Source: Pandoraea commovens
GTDB lineage: Bacteria; Pseudomonadota; Gammaproteobacteria; Burkholderiales; Burkholderiaceae
Reading direction: 5' to 3'
Length of the DNA stretch: 58,871 nt
Assembly (NCBI RefSeq): GCF_902459615.1
Contig: NZ_CABPSA010000015.1
Location: 1-58,871, forward strand
The translations under genes and the position numbers were made by a program. Positions 9,411-18,640 of the stretch are shown piece after piece. Numbering within the stretch: the stretch's first letter is position 1; each line of letters starts with the position of its first letter. The notes beneath the pieces are model-generated. The model made no database searches, was not told where the DNA came from, and worked only from the letters and a program-made list of their open reading frames with translations.

Positions 9411-10741
9411 GCGAGGGTGTCGTCGAACGGCGCCACCTCGTGCTGGGCCTGACAAAGGAAAGCACGGATGTCCGGCGCGCGCGCCAGTGCCTCGTCCGTA
9501 TCGGGATCGTTGCCTGCCTGATACTCGCCGACACGGACCAGCAGTTCGACGTCGGCCGCAAGCGCCATCGCGCGGCGCACGCGTGCAGCGCTTTCTACAT
9601 GCTGTGCACCTGCGACTTGCGTCATCACACGGGACAGGCTCTTCGGCACGTCGATGGCGGGGTAGTGATTTTCCTGAGCCAGACGCCGCGACAACACGAT
9701 GTGACCGTCGACAATCGAACGAACTTCGTCGGCGAGCGGTTCGTCCAGATTGTCCCCCTCGACCAGCACCGTATAGAACGCCGTGATGCTGCCGCGCTCG
9801 CCTGTCCCGGCGCGCTCCAGCAAACGCGGCAACCGTGCATAGAAACTCGGCGGCAAGCCACTTGTCGCCCCAAGTGGCTCACCTGCCGCCATGCCGATAT
9901 CGCGCACGGCACGGCCGAACCGGGTCAGCGAATCCATGAGCAGCAGTACATCCTTTCCTTCGTCACGGAACGCTTCGGCGATCGCCGTCGCTGTGTACGC
10001 AGCCTTCATCCGTTCCAATGCCGGACGATCGGACGTGGCCACCACGCACACCGTTCTTGCGCGAGCTTGCGGCGTGAGCCCCTGCTCAATGAATTCACGC
10101 ACCTCCCGGCCACGCTCGCCGATCAGCGCCAGCACGATGACATCCGCCGCTGCGCCCTGACACATCATCGCGAGCAACGTACTCTTCCCACCTCCTGCCG
10201 CCGCGAATATGCCCAGGCGCTGGCCACGGCCGCACGTCAGCATGCCGTCGATGGCCCGAATGCCAATGGGTAGATGCGTGGAGACGAGCGCGCGTCGCAG
10301 GGCTGGCGGTGGTTCGGCGTCGAGCGCACGCCACTCGACATCGGCGCTGTGCGCACCGGACTCAGTGGCCAGCGGCCGTCCCAGGCCATCGAGCACCTCA
10401 CCGACCAGATGCTCGCCCACCGCCACACGCGACGACAATCCCAACGCCTGCACCAGCGCACCATTGGCCACACCCGTCGGCTCCGCATAGGGCGCGAGCC
10501 AGACGTGCCGCCCTTCCACCGCAATGACCTCCGCATCGAGCGCCGGCGACATCACCCGGCACTGCTCTCCGAGTGCTGCACCGGGCAACCGGGCCCGCAT
10601 GGCGTTTGGCGTGATCTTATCGATGCGCCCGTAGCGCACCTCGCGTGGCGCGCCGCGGCGCAGGTCATCACAGGCCTTGCGCTGCGCGTCCAACGTACGA
10701 CGCAGTCCATTGGCGATTCGTGCGGCATCGGGGCGGCGCAT
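9386..10741 (-). CDS. sctN: T3SS ATPase SctN
   Basis: The protein has 451 residues of the FliI/YscN/SsaN family. Walker A AAGGGKST is at 181-188, the GERGREV motif at about 208-214, and Walker B VLLLMD at 265-270 followed by SLTRF. It hydrolyses ATP to release chaperones and unfold cargo at the base of the apparatus. The start at 10741 lies one base after the sctV stop, which implies coupled translation; the upstream open frame is a read-through of sctV in another frame. Confidence 0.97.
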   Translation of the reverse strand: MRRPDAARIANGLRRTLDAQRKACDDLRRGAPREVRYGRIDKITPNAMRARLPGAALGEQCRVMSPALDAEVIAVEGRHVWLAPYAEPTGVANGALVQALGLSSRVAVGEHLVGEVLDGLGRPLATESGAHSADVEWRALDAEPPPALRRALVSTHLPIGIRAIDGMLTCGRGQRLGIFAAAGGGKSTLLAMMCQGAAADVIVLALIGERGREVREFIEQGLTPQARARTVCVVATSDRPALERMKAAYTATAIAEAFRDEGKDVLLLMDSLTRFGRAVRDIGMAAGEPLGATSGLPPSFYARLPRLLERAGTGERGSITAFYTVLVEGDNLDEPLADEVRSIVDGHIVLSRRLAQENHYPAIDVPKSLSRVMTQVAGAQHVESAARVRRAMALAADVELLVRVGEYQAGNDPDTDEALARAPDIRAFLCQAQHEVAPFDDTLAWLEHLAN

Positions 10742-10742
10742 G

Positions 10743-12821
10743 TCAGAACGCCCCCCGCACATCGATCGTCCCCAGCACGCGAACATGCGGCTCGTCGGCA
10801 ACTTCCTGGAACGACAACACCGGCAAGTCGGCACGCTCCCGCTCGATCAGCTTGCGCACAAAGCGTCGCACGTCCATGGCCGTAAACAACACAGCGGGGG
10901 TTCCGTCATGCGCATCCACCGCCCCATCGATCGCGCCGAGAATCGCGTCCGTCTGAGCGGGATTCAGGTCAGCGTACGAACCGGAAGCCGTTTGACGCAC
11001 CGCAGCCCGAACGACGTCTTCGATACCGCGACCGACATTCCAACCTGTGATGTGCTCGGTGCCCCGACGAAAGCGCCGGGTGATGTGGCGGCGCAGACTC
11101 AGCCGCACGTACTCCGTGAGCATGATCTGGTCTCGCTCCTTAGGGGCCCACTCGATCAGCGCTTCGAACACACGCCGCAAGTCGCGGATCGACACCCCTT
11201 CGGCGACCAATCGTTGCAACACCTCCGCCGTTCGGCTGATCGGTAATTGGCGCTGCAACTCTTTGACGAGTTCGCCGTAGCGATCCTCCATCGCATCCAT
11301 CAGGAAGCGCGCTTCCTGCACGCCCAGGAAATCGGCAGCATGCGCGTCGATGACCAGCGAGACGCAATGTGCCACGCGATCCGCACCATCGATGACAGTG
11401 CCACCGCTCGCGAGCCACGCCGCGCGCTGCCCATCCTCAAGCCAGAAGAGCGTCTGTCCACCGAACGGTAGCGGCGTCTCACGCGGCGCACCGCCTTCGA
11501 GCGCACGCAACGCGGGGATAGGATGTGTGGCGTCGTAGTGCGCCAGCGCGGCCTCCGACACCACGTCAATCGTCATGACGCTCTCGTGATAGAGCTGAAT
11601 GTCCAGTCTGTCGCCCGGCAACGTGGCATCGGTCGTCACCTGCACTTCCGGCATCGGCACGCCGAACTGCTCGAACTTCTGATGCCGCAGGGCATCGATG
11701 CGTCCGGACACGGCCGCGATTCCCCCGCACGACTCCGACAACGCTACGCCGACCCTCGCCAGCAACGGCTGCGCACCGGGGCGTCCGGGTTTCGCTGCTG
11801 CGCCATCCGCACCGGCCACGGCGCCGGCTTCCGTGGCGAGCGCCCCGTCCTTAGCCCCCCGCTTTGTCCACCACGCTGCGCCGCCCGCCAGCGCAGCGAG
11901 CAACAGGAAATAGTGCATGGGAAAGCCGGGAATCAGACCGAACAGCACCAGGACGACGGCCGCCAGCGTCAGCGAGCGCGGTTGTGCTGCGAGCTGGTCG
12001 GTGAGCTCGCGCGCCAGATTGCGCCGTTGCTCACCAGGGACGCGCGTCACGATAATGCCCGCCGTAACGGAGATCAGCAGTGCAGGGATCTGCGACACGA
12101 GCCCATCGCCGATGGAGAGAATGGCGTAGATCGCCGCCGCGTCGCCCGCACTCATTCCCCGCATGAACACGCCGACGCCGATGCCGCCGAGCAGGTTGAC
12201 CACGATGATGACCAGTCCGGCAATGGCGTCGCCCTTCACGAACTTCATCGCCCCGTCCATCGCACCGTAAAACTGACTTTCCTTCTGCACGATCCGGCGA
12301 AGTCGCTTGGCTTCGGCCGCATCGATCGTCCCCGCACGAAGATCGCCGTCGATGCTCATCTGCTTGCCGGGCATGCCGTCGAGCGAAAAACGCGCGCCGA
12401 CTTCGGCCACCCGCTCCGAGCCTTTCGTGATCACGATGAAGTTGACGATGGTGATGATGAGAAACACGATCATGCCAACGACGATGTTCCCTCCGGCGGC
12501 AAAGTCACCGAACGTGTACACGATGTCGCCCGCGTCGGCGTGCAGCAGAATCAGTCGGCTGGTACTGATGGTCAGTCCGAGCCTGAACAGCGTCGTCATC
12601 AAAAGAACGGAAGGAAACGCGGAGAAGTCCAGAGGCTCGTTGATGTACAGCGCCACCATCAGCAGCAACAGCGAAACACCCAGATTGAGTGCAATGAGCA
12701 GATCCATCACCGACGGCGGCATCGGGATGATGATCATCAGCACGGTCACCAGCAGCAACGCCGCCAGGACAATGTCCTGACGTCCCGCTGCGGCGCGCAA
12801 CCAGATCAGCACGCGCGTCAT
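10743..12821 (-). CDS. sctV: T3SS export gate protein SctV
   Basis: The protein has 692 residues of the FlhA/InvA/SsaV family. Several membrane segments fill the first 320 residues, with the FHIPEP signature region at about 142-165 (RFSLDGMPGKQMSIDGD). The large cytoplasmic domain follows and forms a nonameric ring that receives chaperone-cargo complexes. The start at 12821 has a GGGAG site and overlaps the stop of the ssaM-like gene by four bases (ATGA). Confidence 0.97.
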   Translation of the reverse strand: MTRVLIWLRAAAGRQDIVLAALLLVTVLMIIIPMPPSVMDLLIALNLGVSLLLLMVALYINEPLDFSAFPSVLLMTTLFRLGLTISTSRLILLHADAGDIVYTFGDFAAGGNIVVGMIVFLIITIVNFIVITKGSERVAEVGARFSLDGMPGKQMSIDGDLRAGTIDAAEAKRLRRIVQKESQFYGAMDGAMKFVKGDAIAGLVIIVVNLLGGIGVGVFMRGMSAGDAAAIYAILSIGDGLVSQIPALLISVTAGIIVTRVPGEQRRNLARELTDQLAAQPRSLTLAAVVLVLFGLIPGFPMHYFLLLAALAGGAAWWTKRGAKDGALATEAGAVAGADGAAAKPGRPGAQPLLARVGVALSESCGGIAAVSGRIDALRHQKFEQFGVPMPEVQVTTDATLPGDRLDIQLYHESVMTIDVVSEAALAHYDATHPIPALRALEGGAPRETPLPFGGQTLFWLEDGQRAAWLASGGTVIDGADRVAHCVSLVIDAHAADFLGVQEARFLMDAMEDRYGELVKELQRQLPISRTAEVLQRLVAEGVSIRDLRRVFEALIEWAPKERDQIMLTEYVRLSLRRHITRRFRRGTEHITGWNVGRGIEDVVRAAVRQTASGSYADLNPAQTDAILGAIDGAVDAHDGTPAVLFTAMDVRRFVRKLIERERADLPVLSFQEVADEPHVRVLGTIDVRGAF

Positions 12822-13207
12822 GGAAGGCTCTCCCGTTGCTGCCCGGCGTCGATCCGCTCGAGCAGGCGGCGCATGCGCACAAGACAGGCAAACCAGTCGA
12901 CGGCCTGTAAGTTGGCGCTGGACGGCGGCGCAGCAATGAGCATGGGGCGGCCTTGCGCAACGCAGGCGCGCACCGGAATGCCGAGACTCCACTCCGGCGC
13001 GCACGTTTGCAGAAGTCGCGGCAGCCAACGCTCCGCACGTGCGACACGATGGAGTAACGTCAGGGCGAGCGTCACTCCCTGCGCTTCGACCTCTGTCATC
13101 AGCACGCACGGCGCGAGCGCTACGCGCATGCGCGGCTCAATGCGTTGCGGCGGCAACGCCAGTAGTTCGAAGAGGTGTTCGAGCTTGCGCTGAGTCTGAG
13201 TATCCAT
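12818..13207 (-). CDS. ssaM: SsaM-like T3SS gatekeeper-associated protein
   Basis: The protein has 129 residues. Compared with Salmonella SsaM from memory, it shares the overall length, a Leu-rich opening (HLFELLALPP), a central LGIPVR segment and a conserved APPSSA patch before the last helix. Its place directly before sctV is the same as ssaM-ssaV in SPI-2. SsaM works with SsaB and SsaL to hold back effectors until translocators are secreted. The start could be 13207 (MDTQT) or 13216; no clear ribosome binding site decides. The alternative is a generic CesT-type chaperone. Confidence 0.6.
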   Translation of the reverse strand: MDTQTQRKLEHLFELLALPPQRIEPRMRVALAPCVLMTEVEAQGVTLALTLLHRVARAERWLPRLLQTCAPEWSLGIPVRACVAQGRPMLIAAPPSSANLQAVDWFACLVRMRRLLERIDAGQQRESLP

Positions 13208-13416
13208 CGGGGGCATCCGGAGCATCGGTAACGAGGAGCTTGCGCGTGAAGGAAAACGCTCGCGGTGAGTGGCACGCAATACGCAACACACGGTGGGCAT
13301 TCGAAAATGAGCAGCGACGATGGTCGCGCAATCACGGCGGCGGCGGCTATCCGGCGCGGACCTGAATTTCTTCGCTCCACACCGCTCGTGCCGACACGCC
13401 ATGCCAGCGTCACGGT

Positions 13417-14076
13417 TCAAAGCAGCATCCGCAAGCGATGTGCCCACCTCACGATATCGGCAACGTTGTGCGCATCGAGCTTGCGCATCATGTTCAGACG
13501 GTGCGTCTCCACCGTCTTCACGCTGATCGACAGGAGTTGGGCGATGTCGCGATTGCGCTGCCCCTCCGCTGCGAGTTTTAGCACCTGCCGTTCGCGCAGT
13601 GTCAACAGCCGTTCGGGCAACTCCGCTGCGCCTGGCTTCGACGCCAGCGGCATGCCCGTCGGGTCGTGAACGATGCCGAACACCGCCGGATCGATGAAGC
13701 GATCACCCCGCATGACAACGCTCACTGCGTTGATCAACGTCGTCCGCGAACTACTTTTGAGCACGAAAGCGCCCGCGCCAGCTTCCAGCGATTGCCGCGC
13801 GCGTTCGCCGTCGTCGCTCGCCGAATGAACGACGATCCGCAGCTCCGGCCAACGCTGAACGCATTGACGGATGACATCCACACCGTCCATACCGGGCAGG
13901 CCCAGATCCAGCACGATCAACGCGGGACGATGCACCACGCAGGCGCGGTAAACGTCCAGTCCATTGACGACTCTCGCCAGCACGCACCATCCGAGTTCGT
14001 CCTCGATCAGGCGACAAAGCCCGTCGGCCAGCAATTCGTGGTCTTCCACAACGATGACACCGGTACAACCCGTCAT
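13417..14076 (-). CDS. LuxR/NarL-family response regulator, likely T3SS regulator
   Basis: The protein has 219 residues. The receiver domain carries the acidic pair Glu11-Asp12, the phosphoacceptor Asp57 in LIVLDLGLPG, and a conserved Lys in VLKSS. The C-terminal helix-turn-helix runs from about 158 to 200 (LTLRERQVLKLAAEG...SVKTVETH). It resembles SsrB-type regulators in architecture and location. It lies between the two halves of the island, divergent from the SsaB-sctC unit and upstream of the ssaM-sctV unit, so it can reach both promoters. No partner sensor kinase is in the window. Confidence 0.88.
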   Translation of the reverse strand: MTGCTGVIVVEDHELLADGLCRLIEDELGWCVLARVVNGLDVYRACVVHRPALIVLDLGLPGMDGVDVIRQCVQRWPELRIVVHSASDDGERARQSLEAGAGAFVLKSSSRTTLINAVSVVMRGDRFIDPAVFGIVHDPTGMPLASKPGAAELPERLLTLRERQVLKLAAEGQRNRDIAQLLSISVKTVETHRLNMMRKLDAHNVADIVRWAHRLRMLL

Positions 14077-14313
14077 TCGCAGCTCCTCGACAGTTAGTCA
14101 TTAGCATTCATGCGGATTTTTGTTCAATCTCTTTCGACTTCGGGCCAACGGGCACGAATCTTGTGCCTTCGCCTGATCGCCCGCATAGGAAAACGCCGCA
14201 AATCTCCAGGTTCGGCGGTGACTTCAGGTCTGCGCCGGATGGCGTGCGTGACACAGCGCTCGATAATGACGGTCCCTGTTCGCAGTGTCGGGCACCCACC
14301 CCAACAGACATCT
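14077..14313. promoter_or_regulatory. Divergent promoter region between the response regulator and the sctC unit
   Basis: This 237-base stretch separates the leftward response regulator gene from the rightward secretin unit. Its first 50 bases next to the regulator start are AT-richer than the surroundings, as expected of a promoter. It is the natural place for a response-regulator box, but I cannot name one with confidence. Confidence 0.4.
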
Positions 14314-14733
14314 ATGCGTTTGCCATTTGCGCTCTCCGCGCTCGACTGGATTGCTCCACGCGACGTTCAAGGCGCGCGCATCGTGCTCGATATCGACGGC
14401 CACCCGGGCTGGACCTGCCCGGCAGCCGGCGGCTACTGTGTGGCAACCGCAGTGGATCCCCCGGCACGCCATTCGTTATGCGCTCCCGGTCGTGCGGACG
14501 TCGACGACTCGGCACGCTCGCGCTGGCTTGCGCGCAGTTCGCTCGTGCTGGCTGGGCAGTCGGCGTTACGCGACGACAGTCTGTGTGTCGCGAACGACGT
14601 CGTCTGGTGGGTCCATCGATTCGATGCGCACGCCTCGCCGGCGCAAGTGGAAGCGCAGCTCCGCCGCCAACTTCTCGCGGGCGAAATGCTTTCTTCTCAA
14701 ATACGGCGATTGCATGTCGTGCGCCACGGGTGA
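14314..14733 (+). CDS. Small protein, possible SsaB/SpiC-like gatekeeper component
   Basis: The protein has 139 residues and lies immediately before sctC, exactly where ssaB (spiC) precedes ssaC in SPI-2. Against SsaB recalled from memory it shares length, an IDGHP motif early on (about residue 28) and a C-terminal helix of similar pattern ending in a His-containing segment. SsaB, SsaM and SsaL form the SPI-2 gatekeeper complex; the other two have likely counterparts here. Two starts are possible, 14314 and 14266, and neither has a good ribosome binding site. Identity is weak, so this remains a positional guess. Its stop is two bases before the sctC start. Confidence 0.5.
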   Translation: MRLPFALSALDWIAPRDVQGARIVLDIDGHPGWTCPAAGGYCVATAVDPPARHSLCAPGRADVDDSARSRWLARSSLVLAGQSALRDDSLCVANDVVWWVHRFDAHASPAQVEAQLRRQLLAGEMLSSQIRRLHVVRHG

Positions 14734-14735
14734 TC

Positions 14736-16412
14736 ATGCGCTGCCGTCTCCTGCGTCGCGCATCGCGACATCTCCTTCGCCTGACCTTGCCGGTCGCCGT
14801 GCTGACGATGGCCCCGGCGAGCGCTGCGTTATCGAGCGCATCCGGTTCGACGGGCGACAAGACGAACGACGGAACGTCGCCCGTGTGGCGCGGCGGGCCA
14901 TTCGCTTTTCAAAGCGCCGGAACGCCGCTTGCGGAGTTGCTACGCGACTTCGGCGCGCATCACGGCATACCGACGGTCGTCAGCGCGCAGGTCGACGACC
15001 GCTTCATCGGCACGCTCCCGCCAGGTGCCGCACAGACGACACTCGACACACTGGCTGAACGTTATCGGCTTTCGTGGTACTTCAACGGCCAGACGCTCAA
15101 CATCTATAAGGCCAGCGAAGCCACGCGCCGTGTGTTGCCGCTGCGTTACGCGTCGCCTCGCGACCTCCTCGCGCATCTGCACGACGCCGGAGTCCTCCAC
15201 CCGCGACACTGCGTGGCACGGGCGATTCCGGCGACACACGCACTCGAAATCGCGGGCGTTCCGGCATGCGTCGAAACGGTTTCCATGCTGGCCGACTACG
15301 TCGAACGAGACGCGCGCGATCAACAGGAGAGCGAGGAGACCATCAAGATATTTCCCCTGAAATTCGCGACGGCGGACGACACAAGGTACTTTTATCGCGG
15401 GCAGGAAGTGGTCGTTCCGGGCGTAGTCAGCGTACTTAAGGATCTGATTCAAGGGGCAGGTCCGCTGATCGCCACGTCCTCGACTACGGACGCGACCGGA
15501 GCGGCCCCCCGTTCCCGAACGTCGACCGACGTCGGCTTCGCCGCTACATCACAGACCGGGACACCGCGATTTTCCGCCGACCCACGTCGCAATGCCATCA
15601 TCGTGCGAGAGCGTCGCCGCAACATTCCCATCTACGGCGATCTCATCGCCCAACTCGACGTGCGCCCTCGCCTGATCGACATTTCGGTCGCCATCATCGA
15701 TGTGAATGCCAGCGATATCGCCGAGCTTGGCGTCGACATCTCCGGCAGCGCTCGGCTCGGCGGCTTCGGTACCGTCTCGCTCAACGGGCCGTCCAGCGAC
15801 GGCGACGCGGGCACGTTCACCACGCTGGTCGGCGATACCAATAAGTTCATGCTCAATCTGAGCGCGCTTGAGCGAAACTCCAAAGCACGCGTGCTATCGC
15901 GGCCATCGATCGTCACTCTGGACAACATGCAGGCGGTACTGGATCGCAGTGTGACCTTCTACACGAAGGTCTCCGGCGAAAAGGTGGCGAAGCTGGAGAG
16001 TGTGACGTCGGGGTCGCTTCTGCGCGTCACGCCGCGCCTCGTGCCGAGCGAGCCGACGGGCAGCGCGAGCGACGGAAGTCCCGAACATGCGGGCATCAGC
16101 AGTGAGCAGGTAATGCTCACCCTGAACATCGAAGACGGCGGCGAAGTCCGCAGCGACCGCAATTTGCGGAACGAGGTGCCGACCATACGCAATTCGTCGA
16201 TCTCCACACACGCGACGCTTCAAGCGGGACAGTCGCTACTACTCGGCGGATTCGTGCAAGACGCGCAACACGAACATGAGCGCAAGATCCCGTTGCTCGG
16301 CGACCTGCCGCTCATCGGGCGTCTGTTCAGTTCTACGAGCAATCGTAACGACAGTGTCATGCGTTTGTTTCTCATCAAGGCCGAGCCTGCGGCCGTATTG
16401 CCGAACGCCTGA
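14736..16412 (+). CDS. sctC: T3SS outer-membrane secretin SctC
   Basis: The protein has 558 residues. A basic signal peptide ends near residue 30 (...MAPASA). Periplasmic N-domains follow, then the secretin core from about 320, with the conserved VPTIRNSS and GQSLLLGGF segments and the closing KIPLLGDLPLIGRLF. It forms the multimeric outer-membrane ring. It is the second gene of a five-gene rightward unit and is followed by sctD after two bases. Confidence 0.95.
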   Translation: MRCRLLRRASRHLLRLTLPVAVLTMAPASAALSSASGSTGDKTNDGTSPVWRGGPFAFQSAGTPLAELLRDFGAHHGIPTVVSAQVDDRFIGTLPPGAAQTTLDTLAERYRLSWYFNGQTLNIYKASEATRRVLPLRYASPRDLLAHLHDAGVLHPRHCVARAIPATHALEIAGVPACVETVSMLADYVERDARDQQESEETIKIFPLKFATADDTRYFYRGQEVVVPGVVSVLKDLIQGAGPLIATSSTTDATGAAPRSRTSTDVGFAATSQTGTPRFSADPRRNAIIVRERRRNIPIYGDLIAQLDVRPRLIDISVAIIDVNASDIAELGVDISGSARLGGFGTVSLNGPSSDGDAGTFTTLVGDTNKFMLNLSALERNSKARVLSRPSIVTLDNMQAVLDRSVTFYTKVSGEKVAKLESVTSGSLLRVTPRLVPSEPTGSASDGSPEHAGISSEQVMLTLNIEDGGEVRSDRNLRNEVPTIRNSSISTHATLQAGQSLLLGGFVQDAQHEHERKIPLLGDLPLIGRLFSSTSNRNDSVMRLFLIKAEPAAVLPNA

Positions 16413-16414
16413 CG

Positions 16415-17743
16415 ATGCCAACGCTAACGCTCCTCGACGGGCCGCTCGCCGGGCGCCCCATGCCACTTCCGGCCGGACCGCTCACCATCGGAAGTGGCGA
16501 GGCCGACATTGCGATGACGCTCGACAACGAAGCGAACGTCACCCTGCATGTCGAGGAAGATCGCGTCAGGTTGGTCTCGCACACTCCCGTCTGGGTCGAC
16601 GGCATGCCGGTCATGGCGACTGACGACGCGTCCGACACCCGCCCACTTCCCCTGCACACCGTGATCGATCTTGCGGGCCTCGGCGTGTGGCTCAGCGACG
16701 ACACCGAGCCGTTGCCCACGCCGCTCCCCAAGCGCCCCGCACGTCGTCTCCCTCCGTCCACGACGGCGGATGCCGCAGACGTTCCAGACGTTGCACCGTC
16801 AATCGACGCGAACAGACAGCGCCGCTCGCCTGCCGCCTGGCTGGCAATCTCGGGGCTGTCGCTGCTTATTGCTGGCGCGGGTGTCGCTATGTGGCGCACC
16901 GGAACCGCCAACGTCATCTCCCGTCCCCCGCAACCCGATGCCCTCCGGGCGCTGGCCACCCGCATCGCGCCCAATATCTCGCTCAATACTGCAGGTGACG
17001 CCGTGCGCCTGTCCGGCGGTTGTATCGACGACGACACACGCGCCCGCTTACGCGCCGAGGCGCGTTGGCTCGGCAAAGCGTTGAGCGACGACACCTGGTG
17101 CCCCGCGAATGCCGTACAGACGGTGAGCACGCTGCTGCGGTTGCATGGCTTCGGCAATGCACATGTCAACGTGGCCGCGGATGGTGCGCTGGTCGTCGGT
17201 GGCCCGCTCGTTGCCGATGCCCGGTGGCGCGCTGCGTCGGATGCGCTCGACACGCTCGCGTTGCCTCATGGATGGCGCGTGGCGAACGGCACCGCCCATG
17301 GTTTCGACCAGTTGGTGAAAACACTGCGCGAGTCAGGTCAACTGCGCGGTGTCGACATCTCGCGCGACCGCAACGGGTGGCGGATCACCGGTGCATTGTC
17401 TGTCGGACGGCAAGCGTCGCTCAAGGGCCTCGCCAACACGTGGAATCGTTCGGCCGACGCCATGCCGCTACGCATCGATCCGCTGCCGCCACCCATTCCA
17501 ACGCTGGCCGAGACGGGCTTCTCCGCACCGCTCGTCAGCATTGGCGGTTCGCCAGGTGCACCGCAGCTTACGCTTGCCGACGGCACCCGTCTTGCGCAGG
17601 GCGTCCGCCTGCCTGGCGGCACGCGCATCGTTGCCATTCATGCCGACGGCGTGTCGATCGGTGCCTACGACCGCCTCTTTTACCTTCCCCTGACACCCGC
17701 TACTCCGGAGACCCACCATGACGATCCGTCTGACCCGCCTTGA
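16415..17743 (+). CDS. sctD: T3SS inner-membrane ring protein SctD
   Basis: The protein has 442 residues. The N-terminal cytoplasmic part (1-95) has the pattern of a degenerate FHA domain, a single membrane segment lies at about 139-160 (AWLAISGLSLLIAGAGVAMW), and the periplasmic part contains ring-building modules. This is the YscD/PrgH/SsaD layout. SctD forms the outer of the two inner-membrane rings and connects to SctC. The 3' end overlaps the ssaE-like gene by 26 bases. Confidence 0.92.
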   Translation: MPTLTLLDGPLAGRPMPLPAGPLTIGSGEADIAMTLDNEANVTLHVEEDRVRLVSHTPVWVDGMPVMATDDASDTRPLPLHTVIDLAGLGVWLSDDTEPLPTPLPKRPARRLPPSTTADAADVPDVAPSIDANRQRRSPAAWLAISGLSLLIAGAGVAMWRTGTANVISRPPQPDALRALATRIAPNISLNTAGDAVRLSGGCIDDDTRARLRAEARWLGKALSDDTWCPANAVQTVSTLLRLHGFGNAHVNVAADGALVVGGPLVADARWRAASDALDTLALPHGWRVANGTAHGFDQLVKTLRESGQLRGVDISRDRNGWRITGALSVGRQASLKGLANTWNRSADAMPLRIDPLPPPIPTLAETGFSAPLVSIGGSPGAPQLTLADGTRLAQGVRLPGGTRIVAIHADGVSIGAYDRLFYLPLTPATPETHHDDPSDPP

Positions 17744-17999
17744 AGACGCCCTAGCGGACTCCCCTGGCCCAGTGTCGCGCAACGTCGGGACAGCACTCGT
17801 TGCTGCGCGGGCAACGCTCGAAGGATCGCTTCGCATGCCGCTTACCCCTGCACAACACGCACAGACGCAATCGCTGATGCAAGCGGTTCGTTCCGCCGAG
17901 GCGATTCTCGAAAGCCTCGCACGTCGCTACAGCACATCGTATGGAAAATTGACCGCCGTCGATAGTGGCCATGGCGATCGGCGCAGTCACAACGCGTAG
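17718..17999 (+). CDS. ssaE: SsaE-like T3SS chaperone (EscE/YscE/SsaE family)
   Basis: The protein has 93 residues and is helical. Its start MTIRLTRLEDALADS closely follows the remembered SsaE start (MTTLTRLEDLLLHS), and a later LMQAVRSAEAIL segment matches the second helix of SsaE. In SPI-2 SsaE is a cytoplasmic chaperone needed for secretion of translocators or needle parts. A GGAGA site precedes the ATG. It overlaps sctD, as ssaD-ssaE do in SPI-2. Confidence 0.8.
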   Translation: MTIRLTRLEDALADSPGPVSRNVGTALVAARATLEGSLRMPLTPAQHAQTQSLMQAVRSAEAILESLARRYSTSYGKLTAVDSGHGDRRSHNA

Positions 18000-18226
18000 T
18001 CAATGCGATGACGCAGGTCGCGATGCACGATGGCGCGGCAGCAACATGCTCATAAGCGACAACGCGGTTCGCGCCACCAAAGTTATCGTCGACCTAACGT
18101 GGGAACCTTTGCCATCGCCCCCCGGTCGTGTGGCACGCATTTTCGATCTTCCGAATGATGTATGACGCCGGCACGGGGCGCGTCATCAATGCCGTTCCAC
18201 TCTTCACGCTCACTTCCACGCCCATC
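18000..18226 (+). other. Intercistronic gap in the sctC unit
   Basis: These 227 bases lie between the ssaE-like gene and the chaperone gene. I see no supported gene. In SPI-2 the translocon and effector genes (sseA-G) sit at the equivalent place, so this gap marks where they would be expected and are absent. Confidence 0.5.
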
Positions 18227-18640
18227 ATGCCCAGTTACGATTTAGCGCAAACTCTCGTCGAAGCCCTGAAGCTGATCGGTTGCGACCCCAGCAAGATCGA
18301 CGCCGTCGACAACCATTCGCCCATCGAGCTGACGTTCAATGCTTCGCCGAGCATCATTGTGGAAACGCTGGACAATCAGGTGTGCAGCATTCATGCCGTG
18401 GTGGCGACAGACGAAGCCGCCCGACTGCATCGGGCCAACAGCGAGCGGTTGCTTCAGTTTCTGATCGAGCCCGCTGAGTGGGCTGTCACCGGGCATGTTC
18501 AGTTGCGCGAACGCGATAACCGTCTGATTCTCCACGCGCAAGTCAAAGACGACGCCGCCGCAGAAGCTGAGCCGTTCGCCCAGGCGCTCACCGATTTCTA
18601 CGACCGCATCAAGCTCTGTCGCGAGCATCTGCGCGCCTGA
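18227..18640 (+). CDS. CesT-type T3SS chaperone
   Basis: The protein has 137 residues, acidic, with the alpha/beta pattern of class I secretion chaperones: an amphipathic N-terminal helix (YDLAQTLVEALKLIGC), a beta-rich middle and a final helix. It would bind the amino-terminal part of a secreted effector in the cytoplasm. The client is not encoded nearby. The start at 18227 is chosen because the helix begins there; the frame stays open to 18128 and no ribosome binding site distinguishes the options. It converges with sctW. Confidence 0.65.
   Translation: MPSYDLAQTLVEALKLIGCDPSKIDAVDNHSPIELTFNASPSIIVETLDNQVCSIHAVVATDEAARLHRANSERLLQFLIEPAEWAVTGHVQLRERDNRLILHAQVKDDAAAEAEPFAQALTDFYDRIKLCREHLRA

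Noticed and set aside
11523-13193. 556-codon plus-strand open frame opposite sctV
   Set aside because: It is a high-GC shadow of sctV: His/Arg/Gln-rich, no domain, and no ribosome binding site.
4294-13207. Reading the export genes as a flagellar cluster
   Set aside because: FliI/FlhA/FliP-like genes are present, but needle, gatekeeper, SctJ lipoprotein, SctD and secretin show it is a non-flagellar T3SS; no flagellin, hook or rod genes are found.
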